A stretch of 28,740 bases of DNA from an uncultured Flavobacteriales bacterium (GCA_937876095.1 CALFIE010000107.1:1-28740), one strand, 5' to 3'; counted from the stretch's first letter, positions 16,802-25,337 are shown. Notes: generated by a model not told the origin, from the letters alone. Translations and numbers: made by a program.

Positions 16802-16864
16802 TTCTAAAAGCTCAATTTGACAAAAATCATTTATTTAAATAAGTGTCAAACTGAGCTTGTAGAA
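16802..16864. repeat. REP-like palindrome between convergent genes
   Basis: The 21-nt arms 16802-16822 and 16844-16864 are reverse complements with only two mismatches, around a 21-nt loop that itself contains the palindrome TTATTTAAATAA. The right arm, TGTCAAACTGAGCTTGTAGA, is nearly the GTCAAACTGAGCTTGTCGAAG core I recall as a dispersed intergenic palindrome in Bacteroidota. It may also terminate rlmH and the TPR gene from both sides. Confidence 0.75.
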
Positions 16865-16867
16865 GTC

Positions 16868-17695
16868 TTATTTAATTAGTTTACATTTTTTTAGCATTTC
16901 GTCTAATCCTTTACTTTCAGCACCTAATTCTATACCTTTTTTGAGGTTTTTGCAAGCCTCTTCTTTTTTAAGTTTTCCGAATCCGAATAAGATTTCAGAT
17001 TTGGTAATATATGCCGGTGGAAATTTCGGATTGAGAGCCAAAGATTTATCTACATCTTTGCTTGCTTCATCTATTTTTTTTAATTTTAAATAGATTTCTG
17101 CTCGGCTATTAAGCAAAACTGCATCTTGTGGTTTTTCACTGATTAATTTATTGTAATCTTCAAGCGCACCAGTAAAATCACCTTTTTTCTTCTTCCTATT
17201 AGCAAAAGCACTTCGTGCAACTATATTTTCGGGACTGATTGCCAAAACTGCATTCAAATCTGCAGTTGCAAGATCTATATTCCCCATATCATCGTGCAAT
17301 TTTGCACGTGCGTTTAGCAATTCTACACTTTTTTCGTCGACTTTCAAACCACGATTTAAAATTTCTAGTGCACTATTATTATTGCGCATTCTAGAATACA
17401 AAGACGCCATATTGCTATAAGTAACCAAATATTGTGGATCATATTTCAGAGCTTTTTCAAAAGAGCTAAATGCTTCTTCGTTTTTACCTCGTCTTCTTTG
17501 GTAGACTCCCAAACTAGAATAATAATTGGCTAAAAATTTGGGGTCGGTTACCATTTTTATATGCTCAAGTAAAGTATTTTCGGCACAACTGAAATCACCT
17601 TTTTTGGCACAATCTTCGGCTTTTTTTACCAATTCTTGAGCTCCACTCATTTGAAATAATACAACACATGCAAAAAAAGTAGTTAACTTTCTCAT
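16868..17695 (-). CDS. Secreted tetratricopeptide-repeat protein
   Basis: A 275-residue protein with an N-terminal signal peptide (1-19, ending SGA before QE) and about six tandem TPR units from about residue 56 to 265, seen as repeated 'A-x-x-x-F/Y-x-x-A-L-x-x-x-P' patterns (for example EEAFSSFEKALKYDPQ and GALEDYNKLISEKPQ). Residues 22-50 hold two cysteines (ECA/SCAEN type spacing) that could form a disulfide. It is likely periplasmic or lipid-independent at the envelope and mediates protein contacts. No enzymatic motif is seen. It has its own -7 element. Confidence 0.88.
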   Translation of the reverse strand: MRKLTTFFACVVLFQMSGAQELVKKAEDCAKKGDFSCAENTLLEHIKMVTDPKFLANYYSSLGVYQRRRGKNEEAFSSFEKALKYDPQYLVTYSNMASLYSRMRNNNSALEILNRGLKVDEKSVELLNARAKLHDDMGNIDLATADLNAVLAISPENIVARSAFANRKKKKGDFTGALEDYNKLISEKPQDAVLLNSRAEIYLKLKKIDEASKDVDKSLALNPKFPPAYITKSEILFGFGKLKKEEACKNLKKGIELGAESKGLDEMLKKCKLIK

Positions 17696-17728
17696 AACTT
17701 TCTGTTTTTCTAAGGATTAGTTTAAATT

Positions 17729-17736
17729 CAAAGGTA
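17729..17736 (-). promoter_or_regulatory. -7 promoter element for the TPR protein
   Basis: On the - strand TACCTTTG matches TAnnTTTG, 33 nt before the start codon. No convincing TTG -33 box is seen at 17-23 nt. Confidence 0.55.
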
Positions 17737-17810
17737 CAAAAAACTTCATTAAAAAAGTATTTTTTTTTAAAAAAAATCGCAAAAAAAAAAAATGCAGTGA
17801 ATAGTAATTA

Positions 17811-18380
17811 CTATGTAAAGATTTGATTTTGTTTGTTAACCACCTTCAAACTAAGATTCGCGAACAAACCTCCCAAAAGAAAACCAACAATAGCTGCAAA
17901 AATAATATCCAGAGGAAAATGCACACCTAAATAAATTCTGCTGTAGGAAACTACAATTGCCCAAAAAAATAGAAAATAAGGCAAATATTTGTATTTCCTA
18001 TAAAGTAAAATACTCAAAAAATTTGCAATAAAAAAAGAATTTGAAGCATGAGAAGAATAAAAACCGTAGGTTCCTCCACAAAGTACCAGTCGCATTTTTG
18101 GAATGAGTTCTGGGTCGTGACAAGGTCTCAATCGCATAATTCCTTCTTTGAAAATTCCTGCTAATTGGTCAGAAATTGTGAGTCCAATTGCGATGAACAG
18201 CAATAGGAAAATCACTTGTTTTGCAGCAAAATTTTTAATGATTAAATAGAGAAAAATAACATACAGCGGAATCCAAATCCATTTTTCGGACATCAAAATC
18301 CAAAAAGCATCATAAGATGCGCCCCCTAAATTATTAAGGAAAAGTAATAATTCCCGATCTCTGTAAATGAGTTCTTGCAT
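17811..18380 (-). CDS. PAP2-superfamily membrane phosphatase
   Basis: A 189-residue integral membrane phosphatase with about five to six helices. The three PAP2 signature regions are present: KEGIMRLRP (78-86), the second motif as FYSSHASNS with His111 (YSSH where PSGH is commoner), and SYSRIYLGVHFPLD with Arg148, His154 and Asp158. Family members remove phosphate from phosphatidic acid, undecaprenyl pyrophosphate or lipid A. Which of these applies cannot be told from the sequence. It starts only 4 nt after the tatA stop, so it is co-transcribed with tatA. Confidence 0.92.
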   Translation of the reverse strand: MQELIYRDRELLLFLNNLGGASYDAFWILMSEKWIWIPLYVIFLYLIIKNFAAKQVIFLLLFIAIGLTISDQLAGIFKEGIMRLRPCHDPELIPKMRLVLCGGTYGFYSSHASNSFFIANFLSILLYRKYKYLPYFLFFWAIVVSYSRIYLGVHFPLDIIFAAIVGFLLGGLFANLSLKVVNKQNQIFT

Positions 18381-18384
18381 ATGG

Positions 18385-18732
18385 TTATCTACTTACAGGT
18401 CCTTCGTGTGCATCATCTAAAGGCGAAATTATGTTCTTAGATTCGGTATTTTCTATTGAAACAGAAGATTTTTCTGCAAGAATTTCATTTTTGATGCTTT
18501 CTGCGGGATTGTATTCTTTGGCTGCAGATTTTACTTTTTCTATCTCTCTTTTGATTTCTGAAACAGGATTGTCGGTTTCTTTCAAAATTTCGGTCTTTAT
18601 GTCTTCTACTGCGCCACGCATTTTGCGCACACCTTGTCCTAACTCTCTCGCAATTTGCGGGAGTTTATCAGGTCCGAACAAGACTACAATTACCACTGCA
18701 ATCAATAGCATTTCACCTAAGCTTAATTCCAT
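18385..18732 (-). CDS. tatA: Sec-independent translocase subunit TatA/TatB family
   Basis: Pore-forming or adaptor subunit of the twin-arginine translocase. The 115 residues begin with a short periplasmic end and a single membrane helix (about 6-19), the hinge FGPDKLPQIARELGQGVRKM (19-38), then an amphipathic helix and a charged, Glu/Lys-rich tail. The FGP hinge is the family signature. The long acidic tail is also seen in TatB-like proteins, but Bacteroidota often have only TatA-type paralogs. tatC is not in this window. It is followed by the PAP2 gene with 4 nt between them. Confidence 0.9.
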   Translation of the reverse strand: MELSLGEMLLIAVVIVVLFGPDKLPQIARELGQGVRKMRGAVEDIKTEILKETDNPVSEIKREIEKVKSAAKEYNPAESIKNEILAEKSSVSIENTESKNIISPLDDAHEGPVSR

Positions 18733-18810
18733 GCTGCTAAATTACAAAAGATTACAAAATTTTGACCGATTTCCTTTGATTTTAATTAAAATTTAAGAGA
18801 TTGGAATTCT

Positions 18811-20070
18811 TTAAAATTGTTTTTTATTTTTTCTAAAAACAAATAAAACAATCACTGCACTGATACTCATTAATATAAATCCTAAAAAAAATGGTGCTCC
18901 TGGAAATTTGAAAGGCGATTTACTATGCGTGAAAAAATAAAACGTATTAGTCATAAGTGGTGGTCCAATTATTGAAGTCAGACTTACCAAACTTGCCAAT
19001 GCACCTTGTAATTCACCTTGTTCGTTTTTCGGGACTTGCGATGAAATCACCGATTGCAAAGATGGTCCTGCAATTCCGCCAAAACCATACGGAATTAGAA
19101 ACGCAAACATTAACCAACTTTGGTTGGCAAATGCAAACAAAACCATTCCTAATGCATACAAACTTAATCCGTAGAAAATAGATTTTTCGTTCCCAATTTT
19201 TGGCTGAATAATTCTGATGAGATATCCCTGTACAATTGCTGCCATAAATCCTGAAACGCCCAAAGAAAGTCCAACCATTTTTTCGTCCCAGTTGAATTTA
19301 TACATCGTGAAAAAAGTCCAGTTTGTTTGTACAGCGTGACCTGCAATGTACACGAAAACCAGTGCCAAAATCAGCCCCAAAATTTCGGGATGTTTTTTCA
19401 GTTGAAGTAGCGATCCAATTGGATTAGCTCTCTTCCAATCAAAATTTCTACGATTTTGAGGTTCTAAACTTTCTGGTAAAATAAAATAACCATAACAGAA
19501 ATTCACTAAACATAGTGCAGAAGCCGCATAAAATGGAACTCTGGCTCCGAAATGCCCCAAAAACCCACCTAAAACAGGACCTATAATGAAACCAAGACCA
19601 AAAGCAGCACCAATCATTCCAAAATTTTTAGAACGATCTTCATCTGTAGAAATATCTGCAATATAAGCACTTGCAGTGGTGATACTTGCACCAGTAATTC
19701 CTGAAAAAATTCTACCTACAAACAACCAAAAAATACTTGGAGCAATTGCCTGAATAAAAAAATTGATGGAAAATCCCAACAAAGAGAACAAAATAATGGG
19801 TCTTCTACCAAATTTGTCGCTTAATCCGCCCAAAATAGAAGCAAACACAAATTGCATGGCTGCATACACAAAACTCAACCAACCTCCATATTTAGAGGCT
19901 TCACTGAGATCACTGTTATGCGTAAGTTCTGCAATCAGTTTTGGTACCACCGGAATTACAATTCCCCAACCTGTAATATCTATCAGTAAGGTAATGAAAA
20001 TGAATCCAATAGCTGCAGATTTTGTGTTTTTTTTCATAGAAGCTGCGAAGTTATCAAAATTTTGATTCAT
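18811..20070 (-). CDS. TetA-type (TCR family) MFS efflux transporter
   Basis: Twelve-helix inner-membrane drug/proton antiporter type. From the chosen ATG at 20070 it has 419 residues. The MFS motif A GGLSDKFGRRP after helix 2 and the antiporter motif C GAAFGLGFIIGPVLGGFLG in helix 5 are clear. The frame stays open to 20208, but that longer form adds 46 residues, mostly hydrophobic ones not seen in the family, and would overlap rpoD, so it is rejected. An ATG at 20037 (408 residues, MKKNTKSAAIGF) is an equally possible start. The presence of motif C suggests export. Substrate is unknown; the match to tetracycline exporters is at family level and does not show drug resistance. Confidence 0.9.
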   Translation of the reverse strand: MNQNFDNFAASMKKNTKSAAIGFIFITLLIDITGWGIVIPVVPKLIAELTHNSDLSEASKYGGWLSFVYAAMQFVFASILGGLSDKFGRRPIILFSLLGFSINFFIQAIAPSIFWLFVGRIFSGITGASITTASAYIADISTDEDRSKNFGMIGAAFGLGFIIGPVLGGFLGHFGARVPFYAASALCLVNFCYGYFILPESLEPQNRRNFDWKRANPIGSLLQLKKHPEILGLILALVFVYIAGHAVQTNWTFFTMYKFNWDEKMVGLSLGVSGFMAAIVQGYLIRIIQPKIGNEKSIFYGLSLYALGMVLFAFANQSWLMFAFLIPYGFGGIAGPSLQSVISSQVPKNEQGELQGALASLVSLTSIIGPPLMTNTFYFFTHSKSPFKFPGAPFFLGFILMSISAVIVLFVFRKNKKQF

Positions 20071-20199
20071 AACAACACTTTCAAGCCATTCTAAAACATC
20101 ATTAATGAAAATAAAACAAAAAAAAACAAAAAATTTGTAACCTTTCACCAACCAGCTTCGTATATAAAGGTAGACCTCACTAAACAAGAGGTAGAATAA

Positions 20200-21066
20200 A
20201 TGAGACAATTAAAAATTACTAAACAGGTTACCAATAGAGAAACCGCATCTCTTGATAAATATTTGCAAGAAATTGGTAAGGTAGAACTGATCACTGCAGA
20301 TGAAGAAGTAGAATTGGCACAAAAAATACGAGCAGGAGATAGAGTTGCATTAGAAAAACTGATAAAAGCCAACTTGCGTTTCGTAGTTTCTGTATCTAAA
20401 CAATACCAAAACCAAGGTTTATCTCTTCCAGACCTTATCAATGAAGGGAATTTAGGATTAATGAAAGCTGCAAAAAGATATGATGAAACCAGAGGTTTCA
20501 AATTCATTTCTTACGCAGTTTGGTGGATTAGACAATCTATTTTACAAGCACTTGCAGAACAGTCCAGAATTGTGAGACTTCCGCTGAACAAAATTGGTTC
20601 CATCAATAAAATTAATAAAGCTTACGCACATCTAGAGCAAGAAAATGAGCGACCACCTTCTCCCGAAGAATTGGCAGAAGTATTGGATATGAGTGAAGAA
20701 GACATCAAAGAATCAATGAAAAATTCTGGTAGACATTTGTCTATGGATGCACCACTAGTAGAAGGTGAAGATTCTAATTTGTATGATGTTTTGCGCTCTG
20801 GTGAATCACCAAGTCCAGACAAAGATTTGATGTTAGAATCCTTACAAATTGAAATTGAACGCGCACTCAACACACTTACTCCACGTGAAGCAGATTTGGT
20901 ACGCCTCTATTTTGGTTTAAACGGGAAACATCCTATGACTTTAGAAGAAATTGGCGAAACATTTGACCTTACTAGAGAAAGAGTAAGACAAATCAAAGAA
21001 AAAGCAATTAAGAGATTGAAACACAATACCAGAAGTAAGATTTTGAAATCGTATCTCGGTAAATAA
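20200..21066 (+). CDS. rpoD: Primary sigma factor RpoD (short Bacteroidota sigma-A)
   Basis: Housekeeping sigma subunit of RNA polymerase. The 288 residues lack region 1.1 and match the short form typical of Bacteroidota. Region 1.2 is seen in SLDKYLQEIGKVELITADEE, region 2 in ANLRFVVSVSKQYQ and RGFKFISYAVWWIRQSI (core binding, -10 recognition), region 3 in RPPSPEELAEVLDMSEED, and region 4 in LTPREADLVRLYFGLNG with the helix-turn-helix TLEEIGETFDLTRERVRQI. This factor would be the one reading TAnnTTTG promoters seen across the window. It is divergent from the TetA-type gene and has its own terminator. Confidence 0.97.
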   Translation: MRQLKITKQVTNRETASLDKYLQEIGKVELITADEEVELAQKIRAGDRVALEKLIKANLRFVVSVSKQYQNQGLSLPDLINEGNLGLMKAAKRYDETRGFKFISYAVWWIRQSILQALAEQSRIVRLPLNKIGSINKINKAYAHLEQENERPPSPEELAEVLDMSEEDIKESMKNSGRHLSMDAPLVEGEDSNLYDVLRSGESPSPDKDLMLESLQIEIERALNTLTPREADLVRLYFGLNGKHPMTLEEIGETFDLTRERVRQIKEKAIKRLKHNTRSKILKSYLGK

Positions 21067-21082
21067 TTTTTTAATCATCATT

Positions 21083-21120
21083 AAAAAAAGCAAAGTTCAT
21101 CACAGGACTTTGCTTTTTTT
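21083..21120 (+). terminator. Intrinsic terminator of rpoD
   Basis: AAAAAAAGCAAAGTTC (21083-21098) pairs with GGACTTTGCTTTTTTT (21105-21120), with one G-U pair and a six-nt loop. The 3' arm ends in a T run that continues to 21122. It begins 17 nt after the rpoD stop. Confidence 0.88.
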
Positions 21121-21201
21121 TTGAAATAAATAGTATCTTTAAAACAGAAAAAAATTGAAATTTTTAAAGTACAAAATTTTATACTAAATCATCTTTAAAC
21201 T

Positions 21202-21903
21202 ATGATTAATAAAGCAGTAAAAGACGTTCACGAAGCGTTGCGAGATGTTGCAGATGGCAATACCATTATGCTCGGAGGTTTTGGTTTGTGCGGTATTCCG
21301 GAGAATTGCATCGCAGAATTGGTAGAAAAAAACGTGAAAAATCTCACGTGTATTTCTAATAATGCAGGTGTAGATGATTTCGGACTCGGATTGTTACTTC
21401 AAAAAAAGCAAATTAAAAAAATGATTTCATCTTATGTTGGCGAAAATGCCGAATTTGAGAGACAATTGCTTTCTGGAGAACTAGAAGTAGAACTGATTCC
21501 ACAAGGTACACTTGCAACTCGTTGTATGGCTGCAGGTTATGGTATGCCTGCAATCTTCACACCTGCAGGTGTAGGAACCGAAGTTGCAGAAGGCAAAGAA
21601 ATCAGAAATTTTAATGGGAAAGATTATCTCATGGAGTACGCTTTCGATGCAGATTTTGCCATCGTAAAAGCATGGAAAGGCGACACCGCAGGAAACCTAA
21701 TTTATAAATCTACCGCCAGAAATTTTAATCCAATGATGGCAATGGCTGGTAAAATTACCGTAGCAGAAGTAGAGGAAATGGTAGAAGCAGGCGAACTGGA
21801 TCCCGACCAAATACATACTCCCGGAATCTATGTACACCGAATTTTTCAAGGAGAAAAGTACGAAAAACGAATAGAGCAGAGAACGGTTCGTGCAAAAATT
21901 TGA
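21202..21903 (+). CDS. scoA: 3-oxoacid CoA-transferase, subunit A
   Basis: First half of the enzyme that moves CoA from succinyl-CoA to acetoacetate or a related acid. The 233 residues carry the family-A signature around GNTIMLGGFGLCGIPE (residues 18-33) and the later YGMPAIFTPAGVGTEVAEGK stretch. Subunit B lies 74 nt downstream. The acid substrate (acetoacetate or a shorter 3-oxo or fatty acid) cannot be settled from sequence. Together with acs and the prpE-like gene, this adds a third route of short acid activation in the window, but it is a separate unit. Confidence 0.94.
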   Translation: MINKAVKDVHEALRDVADGNTIMLGGFGLCGIPENCIAELVEKNVKNLTCISNNAGVDDFGLGLLLQKKQIKKMISSYVGENAEFERQLLSGELEVELIPQGTLATRCMAAGYGMPAIFTPAGVGTEVAEGKEIRNFNGKDYLMEYAFDADFAIVKAWKGDTAGNLIYKSTARNFNPMMAMAGKITVAEVEEMVEAGELDPDQIHTPGIYVHRIFQGEKYEKRIEQRTVRAKI

Positions 21904-21920
21904 AAATTTAAATAGAAGTT

Positions 21921-21968
21921 TCTTCAAATTAACACATTTTCAAATCTTCAAATTAACACATTTTCAAA
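21921..21968 (+). repeat. Exact 24-nt tandem duplication between scoA and scoB
   Basis: Copy 1 (21921-21944) and copy 2 (21945-21968) are identical, each containing CTTCAAATTAACACATTTTC. The pair fills most of the spacer and ends 9 nt before the scoB start. The AATTTGAA/TTCAAATT theme is common in intergenic DNA of Bacteroidota. Confidence 0.93.
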
Positions 21969-21977
21969 TTATTAATT

Positions 21978-22637
21978 ATGGCTTTATCTAAAGAACAAAT
22001 AGCGATGAGAATCGCAAAAGAAATAAAAGACAATACCTACGTCAACTTAGGAATCGGGATTCCAACTTTGGTTGCGAATTACATTCCACAAGGATTCAAT
22101 GTATTACTACAATCCGAAAACGGAATTCTGGGAATGGGACCATTCCCAGTTGAAGGTGAAGAAGATCCAGATCTGATTAACGCTGGTAAACAAACGGTTA
22201 CCTTGCTTCCTGGTGCTTCAATTTTTGATGGAGCTACCAGTTTTGGAATGATAAGAGCACAAAAAGTAGACCTCACTATTTTAGGAGCTATGGAAGTCGC
22301 AGAAAATGGCGACATTGCCAACTGGAAAATCCCTGGAAAAATGGTGAAAGGAATGGGTGGTGCAATGGATTTGGTAGCATCTGCAAAAAATATAATTGTA
22401 GCGATGCAACAAGTGAATAAGCACGGCGAAAGCAAATTATTGAAAGAATGTACCCTACCTTTGACTGGAATACGCTGCATCAAAAAAATTGTCACCGAAT
22501 TAGGAGCTTATGAAGTATTACCAGAAGGTGGTTTCAAAATTTTGGAACGAGCTCCTGGTGTAAGCATAGATGAAATTAAAAACGCAACTGCAGGAAAACT
22601 CGTGATAGAAGGCGAAATTCCTGAAATGGTTTTTTAA
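21978..22637 (+). CDS. scoB: 3-oxoacid CoA-transferase, subunit B
   Basis: Catalytic half of the CoA-transferase, 219 residues. The catalytic glutamate lies in SENGILGMGPFP (about residues 41-52), where the acyl-enzyme thioester forms in the family. Other family stretches are VNLGIGIPTLVANYIP near the start and the GKMVKGMGGAMDLVA loop. The gene is co-directional with subunit A and shares its transcript, although a tandem repeat separates them. A terminator follows at 22647-22674. Homologs are often separate genes in bacteria and one fused chain in mammals. Confidence 0.95.
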   Translation: MALSKEQIAMRIAKEIKDNTYVNLGIGIPTLVANYIPQGFNVLLQSENGILGMGPFPVEGEEDPDLINAGKQTVTLLPGASIFDGATSFGMIRAQKVDLTILGAMEVAENGDIANWKIPGKMVKGMGGAMDLVASAKNIIVAMQQVNKHGESKLLKECTLPLTGIRCIKKIVTELGAYEVLPEGGFKILERAPGVSIDEIKNATAGKLVIEGEIPEMVF

Positions 22638-22646
22638 TATAGTACT

Positions 22647-22674
22647 AAAAAAGAGATTCTAGAGAATCTCTTTT
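22647..22674. terminator. Bidirectional terminator between scoB and the BNR gene
   Basis: AAAAAAGAGATTC pairs with GAATCTCTTTTAT around a short TAGA centre. A and T runs flank both sides, so it can serve scoB (+) and the convergent - strand gene ending at 22673. Confidence 0.8.
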
Positions 22675-23707
22675 ATTTTTTAATAAATGTCGCTTTTATG
22701 ATGCGGTCTTTACCTGCAAAAACCAACATGTTTTTATCGATCCATTCGCAAACATAGAGGTTTTTTTCGTGGGAAATAGTAGTCCAAGTTTTACCAAAAT
22801 CACTAGAAAATTCTATATTTTGATCACCAACTGCTATAATGTCTTTACCTTTGGATTTTGGGCGAATTTTTACGCAAGTTTTGTACCCTGCATTTTTTCC
22901 TGATGCTTGAATTTGCCATGTTTCGCCACCATCATTGGTAGTTGCAATATTGTTGGTGTTTTCAGATTGTTTGGTATAATCTCCACCAACAGCAATCCCA
23001 AATTTATCATCATAAAAATCAATAGAATAGATACCTTGAGATGAAGTACCTTGAATGAAAGGTGTTTCTATAATTTTTGCATGAATCGGGTTGTCATCAT
23101 AAAATTTGAAAATTCTGGAAGATTTTCCGCCTGTTGCAACCCAAACATAGTTTTTATAAACCGCAATATTGGTGTTACTTGCTGCAAAAGCGGCTTCACC
23201 TGCATTTAGCAAAAAATCATCTGCGGCTGTGCTATTACAATGAAACTGGTCATTTTTTTCATCAAAATGGAGCATTTTGAATTGGCGATCATCTTCTGGA
23301 TCACTGAAAGCGTAAAATTTCTGATTCCATTTATTATATTTTATGGCGTCATAGAAAGCATTTTTGGCAGAATCTATCTTTACAATTTCAGATGACAGAT
23401 TTTTTTTATCAATTCTAAAAAAATAAGCAGGACTCTCTATACTTGCGGTGTAAAAAGCATCTTCGCTTTGTGCAAGTGTTCTGAATTGCAATTTTTTATC
23501 AGAAAGTTTTATTTGTTTTTTATCAACAGAATCCTTCAAACTCACAAAACCAAATTTAGAATCGGTACCTATGTAATAGACCTTCCCTTCTGAAATCTGA
23601 AGCGCTCGAATACTTATTTTGTCTTTTAGCAATGTTTGAATTTCTAATTTCTGAGAAAACACCGGTAAAAAATAGAAAAGCAAAAATAAAAATAATGGTT
23701 TTTTCAT
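22673..23707 (-). CDS. Secreted BNR/Ycf48-like beta-propeller protein
   Basis: A 344-residue exported protein; residues 1-18 are a signal peptide (MKKPLFLFLLFYFLPVFSQ). It has the repeat style of sialidase (BNR/Asp-box) and Ycf48-type propellers: TTNDGGETWQ and SSDFGKTWTT match the S/T-x-D-x-G-x-T-W box. Homologs are often labelled 'oxidoreductase' in databases without visible redox motifs. No catalytic residues can be assigned. Its promoter lies within the terminator hairpin of the upstream permease gene. The fold call is moderately firm; function unknown. Confidence 0.75.
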   Translation of the reverse strand: MKKPLFLFLLFYFLPVFSQKLEIQTLLKDKISIRALQISEGKVYYIGTDSKFGFVSLKDSVDKKQIKLSDKKLQFRTLAQSEDAFYTASIESPAYFFRIDKKNLSSEIVKIDSAKNAFYDAIKYNKWNQKFYAFSDPEDDRQFKMLHFDEKNDQFHCNSTAADDFLLNAGEAAFAASNTNIAVYKNYVWVATGGKSSRIFKFYDDNPIHAKIIETPFIQGTSSQGIYSIDFYDDKFGIAVGGDYTKQSENTNNIATTNDGGETWQIQASGKNAGYKTCVKIRPKSKGKDIIAVGDQNIEFSSDFGKTWTTISHEKNLYVCEWIDKNMLVFAGKDRIIKATFIKK

Positions 23708-23720
23708 CGTTTTAAATCAA

Positions 23721-23751
23721 AAAAATTCCGCAAAAATATTGCGGAATTTTT
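23721..23751 (-). terminator. Terminator of the permease gene with an embedded -7 element
   Basis: AAAAATTCCGCAA (23721-23733) pairs perfectly with TTGCGGAATTTTT (23739-23751) around AAATA. Read on the - strand, this ends the permease transcript just past its stop, followed by a T run. TATTTTTG (- strand, 23738-23731) matches TAnnTTTG and lies 23 nt before the next gene's ATG. Confidence 0.78.
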
Positions 23752-23754
23752 ATA

Positions 23755-25299
23755 TTAATTTTTATTGTCTATATCAATATCAATATCTTCTAAAGGTTCT
23801 TGTTCCGCTTTGAAGGTTTCACCAAAACCACCAGTTTTTTGTAGTTTAGAGTTTCTTTTACTATATAGAAAATAAATGATTACACCAATCAACAACCAAA
23901 TTAATGAGTATTTTTTAGCATCATCACTCAAGTTAATTATAAGGTAAAGGTTAATCAGTATTCCTGAAATCGCAATTACTGGTAATGCAGGAACTTTGAA
24001 CGATCTTACAAGATTAGGTTCTTTTACTCTAAGAATCCAAACTGCGACGCAAACCATGGTAAATGCAAATAATGTCCCAAAACTTGTCATGTGTGCTAAA
24101 TCATTTATTGGCGTAAATGCAGCAACCACAGCAATAATTCCTCCTAAAATTAATAAATTTCTTTGTGGTGTACCTGTTTCTTGATTTACCTGAGAGAACA
24201 CTTTTGGAATTAATCCATCTTTAGACATTCCTAAGAAAATTCTAGATTGCCCCATAATCATTACCATAAGTACAGAAATAAGACCTATAGTTGCGGCGAT
24301 CGTAATGATATAACCAGCCCAAGCTTGTCCTGCAATATCAAAAGCATATGCAACTGGAGCTTTAATTGCATCTGGATATTTTCCTAAAGGATTAAAATCT
24401 GTATAATGCATCATCCCAGTAAGAACCAATGACACCAATATATATAATGCGGTACAAATTAATAATGAAGAAATAATTGCAAAAGGTACATCTTTCTTAG
24501 GATTAATTGCCTCTCCTGCTTGTGTAGAAACCGCATCAAAACCGACATATGCGAAAAAAATTGCTGCTGCACCAGAAATAATTCCCTGAATTCCGTATGC
24601 GTGATGTGTTGCATCTTTTTCTATAATGGTAGTAGCTTCTGGAATAAAAGGCACCCAGTTTTCGGTATTTACAAAAAAAGCACCTGCAATGATTACAAAA
24701 AGAACAGCAGAAACCTTCATAATTACGATTAGGTTATTTGCTTTTGCAGCACCTTTTGTTCCTTTCACCAAAATAGAAATTACAAAAAGTACAATAAGAA
24801 ATGCTGGCAAATTCATAGAAAAACCTTCTCCTCCCATTGCTGCAAATGTTTTTGGATCATTGGTTAACCAATCTGGCAAATGCAAACCGAACATTTTTAA
24901 TAGTTTATTAAAATAACCAGACCAAGAAACTGCAACCGTCATAGATCCCATTGCATATTCTAGAATCAATCCCCAACCAATTATCCAAGCAAAAATTTCG
25001 CCTACCGTTCCATATGCGTAAGCGTAAGCTGAACCTTCTACAGGTAATATAGAAGCAAATTCTGCATAACATAGTGCTGCAAATACGCAGGCAATTCCTG
25101 CAATTACAAAAGATAATGCTAAAGCTGGACCAGCATTGTAATAGGCACCAGTTCCCGTAAGTACAAAAATACCTCCTCCAATAATTGCACCTATACCAAT
25201 TGCGGTAAGACTCCATTTTCCTAATACGCGTTTCAATTCGCTTTTCTTCATATCTGCCTCAAAAGCACTGATTGGTTTCTTAATCCAAATATTCGACAT
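23755..25299 (-). CDS. APC-family amino-acid permease
   Basis: Inner-membrane amino-acid transporter of 514 residues with about 12 helices. The amino-acid carboxylate/amine binding loop in helix 1 is clear in GIGAIIGGGIFVLTG (36-50), and helix 6 shows the GAAAIFFAYVGFDAVST motif typical of the cationic amino-acid transporter subgroup (CAT/YfnA-like). The C-terminal tail is hydrophilic and ends in a repetitive IDIDID string. The substrate within amino acids cannot be told. The start is supported by a TAnnTTTG element 30 nt upstream and by an N-terminal polar tail normal for the family; a second ATG lies at residue 17. Confidence 0.93.
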   Translation of the reverse strand: MSNIWIKKPISAFEADMKKSELKRVLGKWSLTAIGIGAIIGGGIFVLTGTGAYYNAGPALALSFVIAGIACVFAALCYAEFASILPVEGSAYAYAYGTVGEIFAWIIGWGLILEYAMGSMTVAVSWSGYFNKLLKMFGLHLPDWLTNDPKTFAAMGGEGFSMNLPAFLIVLFVISILVKGTKGAAKANNLIVIMKVSAVLFVIIAGAFFVNTENWVPFIPEATTIIEKDATHHAYGIQGIISGAAAIFFAYVGFDAVSTQAGEAINPKKDVPFAIISSLLICTALYILVSLVLTGMMHYTDFNPLGKYPDAIKAPVAYAFDIAGQAWAGYIITIAATIGLISVLMVMIMGQSRIFLGMSKDGLIPKVFSQVNQETGTPQRNLLILGGIIAVVAAFTPINDLAHMTSFGTLFAFTMVCVAVWILRVKEPNLVRSFKVPALPVIAISGILINLYLIINLSDDAKKYSLIWLLIGVIIYFLYSKRNSKLQKTGGFGETFKAEQEPLEDIDIDIDNKN

Positions 25300-25329
25300 A
25301 ATAATTTATTTGTTTGTTTTAATGAATCC

Positions 25330-25337
25330 CAAAAATA
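25330..25337 (-). promoter_or_regulatory. -7 promoter element for the amino-acid permease
   Basis: On the - strand, TATTTTTG fits TAnnTTTG exactly, 30 nt before the ATG at 25299. No clear -33 TTG is seen at 17-23 nt. Confidence 0.55.

Noticed and set aside
18811..20070. Antibiotic resistance determinant based on TetA similarity
   Set aside because: Only family-level MFS motifs are visible; chromosomal homologs of this type are widespread and no mobile context is present.
22079..22495. 138-codon open frame on the - strand inside scoB
   Set aside because: Fully within a conserved enzyme gene, without own promoter or family resemblance.
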